Part shown: positions 20,797-30,377 of the stretch, in pieces
Position numbering within the stretch: position 1 is the stretch's first letter
Layout of the letters: each line of letters opens with the position of its first letter
Assembly (NCBI GenBank): GCA_028404615.1
Contig: JAOOBT010000005.1
Coordinates: 1 to 64,000 of the forward strand
Length of the DNA: 64,000 bases
Source of the DNA: Candidatus Pelagibacter sp.
Lineage (GTDB): Bacteria; Pseudomonadota; Alphaproteobacteria; Pelagibacterales; Pelagibacteraceae
Direction: 5' to 3'
Position numbers and translations under genes: made by a program
The notes under the pieces: model-generated
The model's database searches: none
Told to the model about the DNA's origin: nothing
The model's input: only the letters and a program-made list of their open reading frames with translations

Positions 20797-21690
20797 ATGC
20801 CCAAATCTTTTACTGTAGATCATGACTTCAATGATTCGCGTCTTGATAAATGGTTCAAAAATAAAGTAGTTAACTTACCACATTCTTTAATAGAAAAAAT
20901 CATAAGACAAAACAAAGTTAAAGTTAACAAAAGAAAAACTAAATCATCATACAGATTACAAACTGGAGATTTAGTTGAGATCTACGATATTACTAAGTTC
21001 AAACCTACAGATAATAAAAAAATAATTAAATATTTGCCAAAAAAAAAAGAAATAGGTGCATATGATGATCGCATTATAGAAGATAATGAAAATTTTATAA
21101 TTATTAATAAACCTAATGGTATACCAGTTCAATCAGGCACAAAATCATTTAGGAATATTTTAGATATACTAAAAAATACAAAATATTTTGAAAATGCAAA
21201 ACCTTTTATTGTTCATAGATTAGATAAAGAAACATCAGGGATTTTAATAATCGCAAAAAATAGAAAATTTGCTCAACTTTTTACGTCATTATTTAGAATA
21301 AGAAAAATTCACAAAACTTATTTAGCATTAGTTCATGGGAAGGTTAACAAATCAATTAAAATAATGAAAGATGAACTTGTTTATTACGAAAATAACAAAA
21401 AAAATGTTCAAAAAGCCATATCAAATTTAAAGATAATCAAATCAAATGAAAATTACTCATTATTAGAATTAAATCCCATAACGGGTAGAAAACATCAATT
21501 GAGAAAACAACTTTTAAATATTGGCAATCCAATAGTGGGTGATGATAAGTACTATCTCAATAACAGAAAGAAAGTAAAAAACCTCATGTTGCATGCATAT
21601 AAAATAAAATTTATGATTGACAATGTTCAATATAATTTTAAAGCAAAATATAGTGATAAATTTGAGGACTTTTTAAAAAAAAATATCTAA
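20797..21690 (+). CDS. RluC/RluD-family 23S rRNA pseudouridine synthase
   Basis: Converts specific uridines of rRNA to pseudouridine. An N-terminal S4 RNA-binding domain (about residues 1-70, with LPHSLIEKIIRQNKVKVN) precedes the catalytic domain. HRLDKETSG at 140-148 contains the nucleophilic Asp143, and ITGRKHQLRKQL is the second family motif. It has 297 residues. The position just after rplQ supports an rRNA target; RluC is more likely than RluD but the sequence alone does not settle it. The 3' end overlaps lipB on the other strand by 4 bases. Confidence 0.88.
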   Translation: MPKSFTVDHDFNDSRLDKWFKNKVVNLPHSLIEKIIRQNKVKVNKRKTKSSYRLQTGDLVEIYDITKFKPTDNKKIIKYLPKKKEIGAYDDRIIEDNENFIIINKPNGIPVQSGTKSFRNILDILKNTKYFENAKPFIVHRLDKETSGILIIAKNRKFAQLFTSLFRIRKIHKTYLALVHGKVNKSIKIMKDELVYYENNKKNVQKAISNLKIIKSNENYSLLELNPITGRKHQLRKQLLNIGNPIVGDDKYYLNNRKKVKNLMLHAYKIKFMIDNVQYNFKAKYSDKFEDFLKKNI

Positions 21691-22298
21691 ATATTTTTAA
21701 TATTTTTAAGAAAGATATTTGCCAAATCACTCTCATAGTTTTTAGGCTTAATATTTATTAATTTTAGGATCGAAGTTACCTTTTTATTATTTAAACCGCA
21801 GGGGACAATCTTTAAATACTGATTTAAATTGTTTGAAATATTAATTGAACAACCATGATAAGCGATCCATCTAGATACTCTTATACCAATTGCTGCAATT
21901 TTTTTATCATTAACCCATATCCCTATATTTTTTTTGTCTGATTTAGCTTTTATTTTATAAATTTCTAAAAATTGAATTATACTATCTTCAATAATTTTAA
22001 TGAATTTTCTAATGTCTTTTTTTCTATTGTTTAAATTAATTACAAAGTAAATAATTTTTTGACCTGGGTTATGTAGTGTGATCTTACCGCCTCTATTTGA
22101 TTTAAATATTTTTATTTTTTTATCAATAATTTCTTTTTCATTGAAACTTACGCCAGCCGTATAAGTAGTCGGATGTTCTAATATCCATAATAATTCTCTA
22201 TTTTTACCATTTTTTACCTCCTCAACTCTTTTATTAAGAAAAAGCATTGCCGTTTTGTAAGGTATACGTTTTTTACTAATTTTGATTTCTATACTCAT
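21687..22298 (-). CDS. lipB: Octanoyl-[ACP]:protein N-octanoyltransferase (lipoate biosynthesis)
   Basis: Moves the octanoyl group from acyl carrier protein to the lipoyl domains of dehydrogenases and GcvH, the first step of lipoate synthesis. It has 203 residues. Motifs are LEHPTTYTAGVS, RGGKITLHNPGQ, the catalytic-lysine region KKIAAIGIRVSRWIAYHG and the PCGL segment with the nucleophilic Cys. It is divergent from mgtE across a 60-base gap. Confidence 0.93.
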   Translation of the reverse strand: MSIEIKISKKRIPYKTAMLFLNKRVEEVKNGKNRELLWILEHPTTYTAGVSFNEKEIIDKKIKIFKSNRGGKITLHNPGQKIIYFVINLNNRKKDIRKFIKIIEDSIIQFLEIYKIKAKSDKKNIGIWVNDKKIAAIGIRVSRWIAYHGCSINISNNLNQYLKIVPCGLNNKKVTSILKLINIKPKNYESDLANIFLKNIKNI

Positions 22299-22322
22299 TT
22301 AATTTGAATTTTACCATTATAT

Positions 22323-22335
22323 AGACTAATAGTCT
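22323..22335. promoter_or_regulatory. Short perfect inverted repeat in the lipB/mgtE divergent gap
   Basis: AGACT-AAT-AGTCT is a 13-base palindrome in the 60-base region that must hold both divergent promoters. It could be a small operator or chance; the arms are only five bases. No full promoter could be assigned confidently. Confidence 0.25.
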
Positions 22336-22358
22336 CAAAAAAACTTATTGAGGTATTT

Positions 22359-23738
22359 ATGACTTTACCAAAATCATCAGAAGCAAAAAAAGTCAATTTA
22401 GATTTTAATAAAGAATTTATTAATACTTTTACTCAAAATATAGAGAGTAGAAACGTTGAATTTATTAATCAAACATTAAAAAATTTACATGAAGCAGATG
22501 TAGCCAATCTAATTGAAAATTTAAATCCTGAAATTAGAACAAAATTAATTGAAATTGAGTCGTTTAATATTGACCCTGAAATATTTATCGAATTGAATGA
22601 GTCAATTCAAAGTGAAGTTTTACAATTACTTTCTATAGACTCTCTTATCAAAATAATTAAACGATTAGAGTCAGATAATGCTATTAAAATTCTTGAAAAC
22701 TTATCTAAAGAAATAAAAGAAAAAGTTTTAGAAAAATTACCACCAAAAGATAAATTTTTATTGCAAGAGGGATTAAGTTATCCAGAAGACTCTGCTGCAA
22801 GAATAATGCAAAGAGAATTTACAGCTGTTCCTAGTAACTGGACGGTGGGTCAAACTATTGATTATCTAAGAGAAGATAAAGATCTTCCCGAAGAGTTTTT
22901 AGAAATATTTATCGTAGATAATGACTTTAAACCAATAGGAACTGTTCCTTCATCTAGAGTACTTAGAACAGCTAGAGACTCAAAAATGAATTCCATAATG
23001 AGAGAAATGCCAGTTTTAATTTCAGTAAATATGGATAAAGAAGAAGTAGGTCTTACTTTTGAAAACTATAATTTAGTCTCTGCCGGTGTAGTGAATAAAG
23101 AGAATAAATTAGTTGGTATGATCACAGCGGACGATGTTGTTACAGTAGTACAAGAGGAAGCTGAAGAAGACACATTGCGTTTAGCAGGAGTTGGTGATGA
23201 AGAAATTACTGATAGCGTAATGCTCAAAACAAAAAGAAGGTTTAATTGGTTGTTATTAAATCTATTTACCGCCTTACTAGCAACTTGGGTTATTAGTTTT
23301 TTTGGCGCATCAATTGAACAGATGGTTGCTTTAGCTTTTCTAATGCCAATAGTTGCTTCAATGGGAGGAAACGCTGGGATGCAAACTTTAGCTGTAACCA
23401 TAAGAGCAATAGCAACAAAAGAATTATCTAAAAGCAATTTTAATAGAGTAGTAGGCAAAGAATTTTTGATAGGTATTTTAAATGGTATAATTTTTGCAAT
23501 AATAACTGCAATAATAGTTCAACTATGGTTTAAAGAATTAAATCTTTCATTATTAATTGGTATTTCAATGATCTTAAATATGATTGTTGCAGGTTTATTT
23601 GGTATTTTAGTCCCAGTCTCACTAAAAAAATTAAATATTGATCCAGCTTTAGCTTCAAGTGTTTTTGTAACAACTATTACAGATGTTATTGGATTTCTTT
23701 CTTTCTTAGGTTTAGGATCATTTTATTTTTTGAATTAG
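22359..23738 (+). CDS. mgtE: MgtE-family magnesium transporter
   Basis: Gated Mg2+ channel of the inner membrane. It has 459 residues. Visible are the N-terminal superhelical domain with LHEADVANLIENLNPE, two CBS domains (about 130-260) that sense Mg2+, and five transmembrane helices from about residue 290. The helices include the selectivity segment LMPIVASMGGNAGMQTLAV. GAGGTA-like purines precede the ATG. It ends 4 bases into panC, which is on the opposite strand. Confidence 0.94.
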   Translation: MTLPKSSEAKKVNLDFNKEFINTFTQNIESRNVEFINQTLKNLHEADVANLIENLNPEIRTKLIEIESFNIDPEIFIELNESIQSEVLQLLSIDSLIKIIKRLESDNAIKILENLSKEIKEKVLEKLPPKDKFLLQEGLSYPEDSAARIMQREFTAVPSNWTVGQTIDYLREDKDLPEEFLEIFIVDNDFKPIGTVPSSRVLRTARDSKMNSIMREMPVLISVNMDKEEVGLTFENYNLVSAGVVNKENKLVGMITADDVVTVVQEEAEEDTLRLAGVGDEEITDSVMLKTKRRFNWLLLNLFTALLATWVISFFGASIEQMVALAFLMPIVASMGGNAGMQTLAVTIRAIATKELSKSNFNRVVGKEFLIGILNGIIFAIITAIIVQLWFKELNLSLLIGISMILNMIVAGLFGILVPVSLKKLNIDPALASSVFVTTITDVIGFLSFLGLGSFYFLN

Positions 23739-24550
23739 ATATTGTCAATTAATCTTGTATTCTTTATGTGAAAAGCAAAAAATAAATTGAATTTTTGATT
23801 AGACTTTTTAATTCTTTTGAAACTTTTTATATCATAATTTTCTATATAATCAATTTTATCTGCACCTAAATTAATTATGTCTTTTTTTATTTTGTTTATC
23901 TTGAATAAATTATAATTATTTTTAATTTTTTTCTTTAAGTTAGTGAGATAATAAAAAATATTAGATGCAATCTTCCTTTGATTTTTACTAAGATTTACAT
24001 TTCTTGATGAGCAAGCAATTCCATTGGTTTCCCTAATGGTTTTGCATTCAATTATTTTAGATTTAATTTTTCTTTTTTCGATATGCTTTTTAATCAGATA
24101 AAGTTGCTGGTAATCCTTTTTTCCTAAATAGATACATTTAGGTTTAACTATTTCTATAAACCTGTTAATTACATTTAAAACACCTTCAAAATGACCTTTT
24201 CTAAATTTGCCACATAATTTCTTCGAGGATTTATCCAAGTAAACTTTATTCTTAGGTTTGAACCCATATATATCTTTGAATGTTGGAATATATAAGTAAT
24301 TAATTTTCAGTTTTTTTAACAGTTTTACGTCTTTTTTTGTGTTTCTAGGATAAGATTTAAAATCGCTTTTTTTATTGAATTGTTTTGGGTTGACGAAAAT
24401 AGATACTAAAGTTTTAAACTTATATTTTTTAGATTGTTTGATCAATGAAATATGCCCTTTATGCAACCCTCCCATTGTAGGAACAAATGATATCCCCTTA
24501 GTTTTTAAAATCTCTTTTTGGAGCGCATGTTTGTCTTTAAATATTTTCAT
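23735..24550 (-). CDS. panC: Pantothenate synthetase
   Basis: Joins pantoate and beta-alanine using ATP to make pantothenate, the coenzyme A precursor. It has 271 residues. Nucleotide-binding motifs are FVPTMGGLHKGHISLI (HIGH type) and CSSRNVNLSKNQR (KMSKS type), with YLGKKDYQQLYLI between them. Gly replaces the more usual Ala in TMGALH. panB is not adjacent in this window. It is divergent from galU with a 38-base gap. Confidence 0.94.
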   Translation of the reverse strand: MKIFKDKHALQKEILKTKGISFVPTMGGLHKGHISLIKQSKKYKFKTLVSIFVNPKQFNKKSDFKSYPRNTKKDVKLLKKLKINYLYIPTFKDIYGFKPKNKVYLDKSSKKLCGKFRKGHFEGVLNVINRFIEIVKPKCIYLGKKDYQQLYLIKKHIEKRKIKSKIIECKTIRETNGIACSSRNVNLSKNQRKIASNIFYYLTNLKKKIKNNYNLFKINKIKKDIINLGADKIDYIENYDIKSFKRIKKSNQKFNLFFAFHIKNTRLIDNI

Positions 24551-24588
24551 TTCTATAAAGCAATGATAATAACTATTATAAGAATCGT

Positions 24589-25404
24589 ATGATAAAACAA
24601 GCTATTATTCCATTAGCAGGATTAGGGACTAGAATGCTTCCTTTAACAAGTGTAATGCCAAAGGAGTTAATGCCAATAAATGGCAAACCAAATTTACAAT
24701 ATATTTTAGATGAATGTATTGATGCAGGTGTGAAGGAATTCATCTTTATAATTTCAAAAAAAAAACTATCAATAAAAAAATATTTCTTTAACGATAATTT
24801 TTATAAAAATATAATAAAAAAAAAGAAAGATAAAAAACTTATTGAAGAATATAAAAAAATAAAAAGATATCAAAAAATGATTAAATTTGTTTATCAAAAC
24901 AAACCAAAAGGTACAGGCGACGCAGTTTTAAAATGCCAAAAATATATAAAAAATAAATACTTTTTAATGCTTTTACCTGATGACTTAATAATTAGAAATA
25001 ATTGTTCAAAAGAAATGATACGATTACACAAAAAAACTTATGGATCTATTATAGCTACAAAAAAAGTAGAAAGAAAAACAGTATCAAGATGGGGAATTTT
25101 ATCAATTAAAAATAAAAAAAAAAATTATTTTCAAATTAAAGACGTTGTAGAGAAACCTAGCATAAAAAAAGCCCCGTCAAATTACGCAATAATTGGAAGG
25201 TATATATTGCCTATAAAAATTTTTGGTGAAATTAAAAAATTAAAACCTGGTCAAGGTGGAGAGATTCATATAACTGACGCAATTAAAAGTTTAATTAAAA
25301 AAGAAAGTAAATTTTATGGAAATATTTTTAAGGGTAAATATTTAGATTGCGGGACTTTAAGTGGATATATTAATTCAGGAATTCAAATATTTAAGGACAA
25401 ATAA
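24589..25404 (+). CDS. galU: UTP-glucose-1-phosphate uridylyltransferase
   Basis: Makes UDP-glucose from UTP and glucose-1-phosphate. It has 271 residues. The nucleotidyltransferase signature LAGLGTRMLPLTSVMPKELM is at the N-terminus, and VYQNKPKGTGDAVL and LPDDLIIRN follow. ugd begins on the next base after its stop, so the pair should supply UDP-glucuronate. Confidence 0.94.
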   Translation: MIKQAIIPLAGLGTRMLPLTSVMPKELMPINGKPNLQYILDECIDAGVKEFIFIISKKKLSIKKYFFNDNFYKNIIKKKKDKKLIEEYKKIKRYQKMIKFVYQNKPKGTGDAVLKCQKYIKNKYFLMLLPDDLIIRNNCSKEMIRLHKKTYGSIIATKKVERKTVSRWGILSIKNKKKNYFQIKDVVEKPSIKKAPSNYAIIGRYILPIKIFGEIKKLKPGQGGEIHITDAIKSLIKKESKFYGNIFKGKYLDCGTLSGYINSGIQIFKDK

Positions 25405-26709
25405 ATGAAACTATGTATGATAGGAACTGGTTATGTTGGATTAGTTAGCGGGGTCTGCTTTGCCGATATAGGAAACCAGGTTATTTGTGTCGATAAAAAT
25501 AAAAATAAAATAGATAAACTTAACTCTGGTATTTCCCCAATATATGAACCTGGATTAGATGAGTTAATAAAAAAAAATTTTACAGCTAAACGCCTATCAT
25601 TTACTACAAATATTGATAGAGCTATAAGCACATCAGATATAATTTTTATTTGTGTGGGAACTCCTACGAGAAAAGGCTCAATTAAAGTTGATTTATCTTT
25701 TGTTTACAAATGTACAAAAGAAATATTAAAATATTCAAGAAGAAAAAAAATTATTGTAACTAAGTCTACTGTACCAATAGGAACAGGAGATGAGATTGAA
25801 AAAATATTACAAAAAAAGAAAAAATTATTTACTGTAATATCTAATCCAGAATTTTTACGAGAAGGTGAGGCAATACGTGATTTTAGATATCCAGATAGAA
25901 TCGTAATAGGATCTAATGAAAAAAAAACCTTTAATATTATGAAAAAACTTTATGCACCATTAACCAACAAGGGCTCAAAATTTTTTACCACTTCAAGAAG
26001 AGGGGCTGAATTAATAAAGTATGCATCTAATGCCTTTCTAGCAACCAAAATTACTTTTATTAATGAACTTGCTAACTTATGTGAAAAGTCCGGAGTAAAT
26101 ATAGAGGATATTTCATTAGGTATGGGCTCTGATAATAGAATAGGCGGAAGGTTTTTGCGAGCTGGTCCAGCCTATGGTGGTTCATGCTTTCCAAAAGATA
26201 CTAAAGGTCTGGTATCAGCCGCAGAGAAATATAAAATAAATCTGTCAGTTGTAAAATCAGTTATCAAATCTAATCAAGAAAGAGTAAATTTACTTACAAA
26301 CAGAGTTCATAAAATATTGGGTTCGAATATTAAAAATAAAAAGATTTCTTTTTTAGGCGTTACGTTTAAACCAAACACTGATGATATGAGAGATTCTACT
26401 AGCCTCAAAATGATACCTTATCTATGCAAAAAAGGAGCAAAAGTTAATTATTATGATCCCTCTGGAGAAAAAAAAGAATTTAAAAAAATCAAAAACTGTA
26501 ATTACAGAGATAATATAAAATCTAATTGTAATGGTGCAGATTTAGTAGTTTTACTCACTGAATGGGACGAATTCAAATCAATAGATTTTAAAAAGATTGT
26601 TAAAAATAATAAATTTAAAGTCTACGACTTAAGAAATCTTTATACAGCCAAAGAAATGAAAAAAAATAAGATCAAATACTACTCAATTGGTAGACCAAAT
26701 ACTAATTAA
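25405..26709 (+). CDS. ugd: UDP-glucose 6-dehydrogenase
   Basis: Oxidises UDP-glucose twice, with NAD+, to UDP-glucuronate. It has 434 residues. The Rossmann motif GTGYVGLVSG occupies 7-16. The catalytic cysteine is C261 in YGGSCFPKDTKGL, and the C-terminal UDP-binding domain has GVTFKPNTDDMRDS. It abuts galU. Its 3' end overlaps the opposite-strand RidA gene by 8 bases. The product could feed glycolipid or surface glycan synthesis. Confidence 0.95.
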   Translation: MKLCMIGTGYVGLVSGVCFADIGNQVICVDKNKNKIDKLNSGISPIYEPGLDELIKKNFTAKRLSFTTNIDRAISTSDIIFICVGTPTRKGSIKVDLSFVYKCTKEILKYSRRKKIIVTKSTVPIGTGDEIEKILQKKKKLFTVISNPEFLREGEAIRDFRYPDRIVIGSNEKKTFNIMKKLYAPLTNKGSKFFTTSRRGAELIKYASNAFLATKITFINELANLCEKSGVNIEDISLGMGSDNRIGGRFLRAGPAYGGSCFPKDTKGLVSAAEKYKINLSVVKSVIKSNQERVNLLTNRVHKILGSNIKNKKISFLGVTFKPNTDDMRDSTSLKMIPYLCKKGAKVNYYDPSGEKKEFKKIKNCNYRDNIKSNCNGADLVVLLTEWDEFKSIDFKKIVKNNKFKVYDLRNLYTAKEMKKNKIKYYSIGRPNTN

Positions 26710-27166
26710 GTTCAAAGATAGCGTCAACTTCTACTGCAACTCCTAATGGCAAACTATTCACACTTACTGCTGCGCGTGTATGTTCACCTTTTTTATCAAA
26801 AATCTTAGCTATAATATCTGAAGCGCCGTTTATAATTTTTGGCTGATCTTTAAAATCATTCGTTGAATTAACGTAACCTGTTAATTTGACACAAGATTTA
26901 ACTTTTTCTAAATCTCCACCGCAGGCATTTTTTACATGCGCAACAATACTTAATCCACATCTTTCGGCAGCTTTATAACCTTCCTCTAAATCTAAATCTT
27001 TCCCAATCTTACCTGTTATTAGTTTTGCATTTTCGTCGATAGAAATTTGACCAGAAATATATAGTAGTTTCCCAACAATCTTTGTAGCAACATAAGCACC
27101 TACTGGTGCTTTTGGTTCAGGTAATTTTATATTCAAACTTTTTATATTATTTTCAATGAAAGTCAT
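26702..27166 (-). CDS. RidA/YjgF-family enamine/imine deaminase-like protein
   Basis: RidA proteins hydrolyse reactive 2-aminoacrylate-type intermediates released by PLP enzymes. It has 154 residues. GKLLYISGQISIDE and the C-terminal HTRAAVSVNSLPLGVAVEVD carry the conserved Arg that binds the substrate carboxylate. It belongs to the longer subgroup (about 150 residues) that is widespread in alphaproteobacteria. It overlaps the topA stop by 4 bases and is probably co-transcribed with it. Confidence 0.85.
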   Translation of the reverse strand: MTFIENNIKSLNIKLPEPKAPVGAYVATKIVGKLLYISGQISIDENAKLITGKIGKDLDLEEGYKAAERCGLSIVAHVKNACGGDLEKVKSCVKLTGYVNSTNDFKDQPKIINGASDIIAKIFDKKGEHTRAAVSVNSLPLGVAVEVDAIFELN

Positions 27167-29730
27167 TTTCTTTTACTTTTTTTTTTTGTTTTATCGTATT
27201 CTTTTCTTTTTTCAATTAATATAAGCGCTTCTTCCATAGTAAGATCATTTGGATCTTTTTCTTCTGGAATAGTTGCATTTAGAGATTTATATTTAATATA
27301 AGGACCGTATTGTCCTTTCATAATCCTGACTGGTTTTTTATCTTCAGGATGCTCACCAAGGTCTTTAATAAGTGACGATGAAATCCTTCCAGGCTTAGCT
27401 TCAGCAATTAATGTTATTGCTCGATTAATTCCAATAGAAAAAAGATCTTCAACATTTTCAAGTCTTGCAGATTTATTTTCACATTTTAGATATGGACCAA
27501 ACCTTCCTGAATTTAAAGTTATATCTTGTCCATTTTCAGGATGTTGCCCTAATACTTTAGGAAGAGAGCATAGATATTTTGCTTTATCTAAATCAACACT
27601 GTCAACATCAATACCTTTTGGGATGGAAACATTTTTGAGATGTTCATTCTCATTTTTTTTCTTTCTACTTTTTTTCTTTTTTGTTTCTAATTCTTCTTTT
27701 TCTTTTTCGTATTGCAAGTAGGGACCAAACCTTCCATTTTTTAAATATATATCTTTACCTTTTTCATTTTGACCCAGTAATTTAGGCTCTGCTAAATTAT
27801 ATTGAGCTGCAGCTTTAGCTTTAGATAAAGGTCTTGTAAATTTACATTCTGGATAATTTGAACATCCTATAAAAGCCCCACCTCTAAAACTATTCTTAAG
27901 ACTTAGCTCTCCATTTGAACATAGCTTACATTTTCGATCTATAGCGTCTTTATCATCTCTATCAAAAATTAAAGCTCCTAAACTTTCATTTAATAAGTCT
28001 AATACTTCTCTAGTTCTCTTTTCTTTAACTTTTCCAACATTTTCATAAAAATCTTTCCAAAAATTATCTAGAACCTGAACCCACTCAATTTTGCCACTAG
28101 TGATTTCATCTAGCTGATTTTCTAAGTCTGCAGTAAAATTATAATCCACGTATTTTGAAAACAATTTCTCTAAAAAGGCTGAAATTAGCTTACCTCTGTC
28201 AGTTGGATTAAACCTTTTATTAATTAATTCGACATAATTTCTCGTCGATAATACTGAGATAATGCTAGCATAAGTGGAGGGTCTTCCTATGCCTAATTCC
28301 TCCATCTTTTTCACCAAACTAGCTTCAGAGTATCGCGGTGGTGGATCTGTAAAGTGTTGTTCATCATTTAGCTTGAGTATACTAATTTCTTCTCCGACTT
28401 TGACTTCAGGTAAAATATTTTTTGTATCTTCATCTGTTTCTTGAACTTGATACACTTTAAGAAATCCATCAAATTTTACGACTGAGCCGCTAGCTCTAAA
28501 GTTAATCTTATTATCGTTTGAAGAAATAATTATAGTATTTCTATCAAACTCTGCTGGAGTCATTTGAGATGATAAGGCTCTACTCCAAATGAGCTCATAG
28601 AGTTTAAATTGATCTGCATTTACATATTTTTTGATATCAGAAGGTTTCCTGCTTATATTAGTTGGTCTAATTGCCTCATGAGCTTCCTGAGCATTCTTTG
28701 CTTTCTTCCCCGTATAACTATTTGGAGACTCTGGTAAATATTTATCACCGTAATCATCAGTAATGAATTTTCTAAAATCATCAATAGCCTCTTTTGAAAT
28801 ATTAGTTCCATCAGTTCTCATATAAGTTATTAATCCTGTGGTTTCACCCTCGATATCTACACCTTGATAAAGCCTTTGTGCAATTTGCATTGTTCTTGAA
28901 GCTCCAAAACCAAATCGTCCCGAAGCGGTTTGTTGCAAGGTTGAAGTTGTAAAAGGGGCTAGGGGGTTTCGTCTAAATATTTTTGTATTTACATCAGCAA
29001 TTTTGAATTTTGTTTTATTAATTAAATCAACTGCTTTTTGTATTTCCTCTTTATTTTTAAAAGAAAATTTCTCAATTTTTTCCCCATTGAATAGACTTAA
29101 TTTTGAGAAAATATTTTTATTATCTTTATTCGTAAAGTCTGATGTAAGTGTCCAATATTCTTCTGGTTTAAATAATTCTATTTCTTTTTCTCTTTCAGTA
29201 ATAAGCTTTAAGGCTACTGATTGAACTCTTCCTGCTGATTTTGATCCAGGTAATTTTGTCCAAAGAATTGGTGAGATATTAAATCCTACAAGATAGTCCA
29301 AAGCTCTTCGCGCCAGATAAGCTTCAACTAAAGGTAAATGAATTTCTCTTGGATTTTTAATCGCATCAAGAATTGCTTTCTTTGTAATCTCATTAAAAAC
29401 AACACGTTCTAGATGTTTATCTTTTAATAATTTTTTTTTATCTAAGACCTCCTTAACATGCCATGCAATGGCTTCACCTTCGCGATCGGGGTCCGTAGCT
29501 AAAATAATTTTATCAGAGTCTTCAGCAGCATTTGTAATTTCTTTTAAATATTTTTTTGAAAAAGAATCTATTTCCCATTCCATTTGAAACTTATTATCAG
29601 GGTCTACAGATCCATTTTTTGAAGGAAGATCTCTTATATGTCCATAGCTAGCTAAAACTAAATAATCTTTACCTAAATATTTATTTATTGTTTTTGCTTT
29701 TGCTGGACTTTCAACAATTACTAAATTCAT
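27163..29730 (-). CDS. topA: DNA topoisomerase I
   Basis: Type IA topoisomerase that removes negative supercoils. I start it at the ATG at 29730, giving MNLVIVESPAKAKTINKYLG; an in-frame TTG at 29766 adds 12 unsupported residues. TOPRIM motifs (ATDPDREGEAIAWH) and the active-site Tyr in GLITYMRTDG are present. The C-terminus has one four-Cys zinc ribbon (CKLC...CSNYPEC). Three Cys-poor repeats follow, each centred on G(R/Q)(F/Y)GPY, the usual alphaproteobacterial tail. The end is strongly Lys-rich. Confidence 0.96.
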   Translation of the reverse strand: MNLVIVESPAKAKTINKYLGKDYLVLASYGHIRDLPSKNGSVDPDNKFQMEWEIDSFSKKYLKEITNAAEDSDKIILATDPDREGEAIAWHVKEVLDKKKLLKDKHLERVVFNEITKKAILDAIKNPREIHLPLVEAYLARRALDYLVGFNISPILWTKLPGSKSAGRVQSVALKLITEREKEIELFKPEEYWTLTSDFTNKDNKNIFSKLSLFNGEKIEKFSFKNKEEIQKAVDLINKTKFKIADVNTKIFRRNPLAPFTTSTLQQTASGRFGFGASRTMQIAQRLYQGVDIEGETTGLITYMRTDGTNISKEAIDDFRKFITDDYGDKYLPESPNSYTGKKAKNAQEAHEAIRPTNISRKPSDIKKYVNADQFKLYELIWSRALSSQMTPAEFDRNTIIISSNDNKINFRASGSVVKFDGFLKVYQVQETDEDTKNILPEVKVGEEISILKLNDEQHFTDPPPRYSEASLVKKMEELGIGRPSTYASIISVLSTRNYVELINKRFNPTDRGKLISAFLEKLFSKYVDYNFTADLENQLDEITSGKIEWVQVLDNFWKDFYENVGKVKEKRTREVLDLLNESLGALIFDRDDKDAIDRKCKLCSNGELSLKNSFRGGAFIGCSNYPECKFTRPLSKAKAAAQYNLAEPKLLGQNEKGKDIYLKNGRFGPYLQYEKEKEELETKKKKSRKKKNENEHLKNVSIPKGIDVDSVDLDKAKYLCSLPKVLGQHPENGQDITLNSGRFGPYLKCENKSARLENVEDLFSIGINRAITLIAEAKPGRISSSLIKDLGEHPEDKKPVRIMKGQYGPYIKYKSLNATIPEEKDPNDLTMEEALILIEKRKEYDKTKKKSKRK

Positions 29731-29798
29731 TATTCGTTTATTTTCAAAATTAAACGAATTTGTCAAATTTATTATTTAAAAACTAGAAAAGACAACAC

Positions 29799-30377
29799 TT
29801 ATAACTTAATTTTACTTTCCTCAGAATTTTTTAATCGAACTATATTTTCTCGATGTGTATAAATGATAATCACGAAAAAAATAAAAAGTATTAAAGAAAA
29901 ATTATTAATGAAAAAATATGAATAAACAAAAACAATTAAAGATGAAATAATTGAAGATAGTGATGCGTATCTAAATAAAAAAGAGAAAAAAAGCCAACTA
30001 ATTCCAAAAATTAGAAAAAATTTATATGAAAGTGCTAATATAACTCCCAGGTAAGTCGCAACTCCTTTACCTCCTTTAAATTTTAACCAAACAGGAAAAA
30101 TATGACCGATAAAACTAATCAAAGCCGAATATGAAATTAGATTTTCAAAATAAACAAATGTTATGACTATAGAAAAATATCCTTTTAACAAGTCAAGCAA
30201 GAGAGTAGTGACTGCAAGAGATTTATTTCCGGTTCTTAAAACATTTGTTGTCCCAATATTTCCTGATCCTATTTCTCTAATGTCTTTTTTTAAAAATATT
30301 TTAGTTAAAACTAATCCGAAAGGAATAGATCCTAATAAGTAAGAATACACCGCAACTATTATAAAGTTTGTATCCAT
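29799..30377 (-). CDS. plsY: Acyl-phosphate:glycerol-3-phosphate acyltransferase
   Basis: Inner-membrane enzyme that transfers acyl groups from acyl phosphate to glycerol-3-phosphate, the first step of phospholipid synthesis. It has 192 residues from the ATG at 30377, which overlaps the last base of the upstream stop; a TTG one codon earlier is less likely. About five hydrophobic helices and the motifs YLLGSIPFGLVL, GSGNIGTTNVLR and KFKGGKGVATYLG are present. dprA, often between plsY and topA in alphaproteobacteria, is not here. Confidence 0.93.
   Translation of the reverse strand: MDTNFIIVAVYSYLLGSIPFGLVLTKIFLKKDIREIGSGNIGTTNVLRTGNKSLAVTTLLLDLLKGYFSIVITFVYFENLISYSALISFIGHIFPVWLKFKGGKGVATYLGVILALSYKFFLIFGISWLFFSFLFRYASLSSIISSLIVFVYSYFFINNFSLILFIFFVIIIYTHRENIVRLKNSEESKIKL

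Noticed and set aside
24566..24579. ATAATA-AC-TATTAT palindrome between panC and galU
   Set aside because: Composed only of A/T arms; expected by chance in such composition.
29731..29766. TTG start for topoisomerase I
   Set aside because: The 12 added residues have no family support; MNLVIVESPAKAK at 29730 is canonical.
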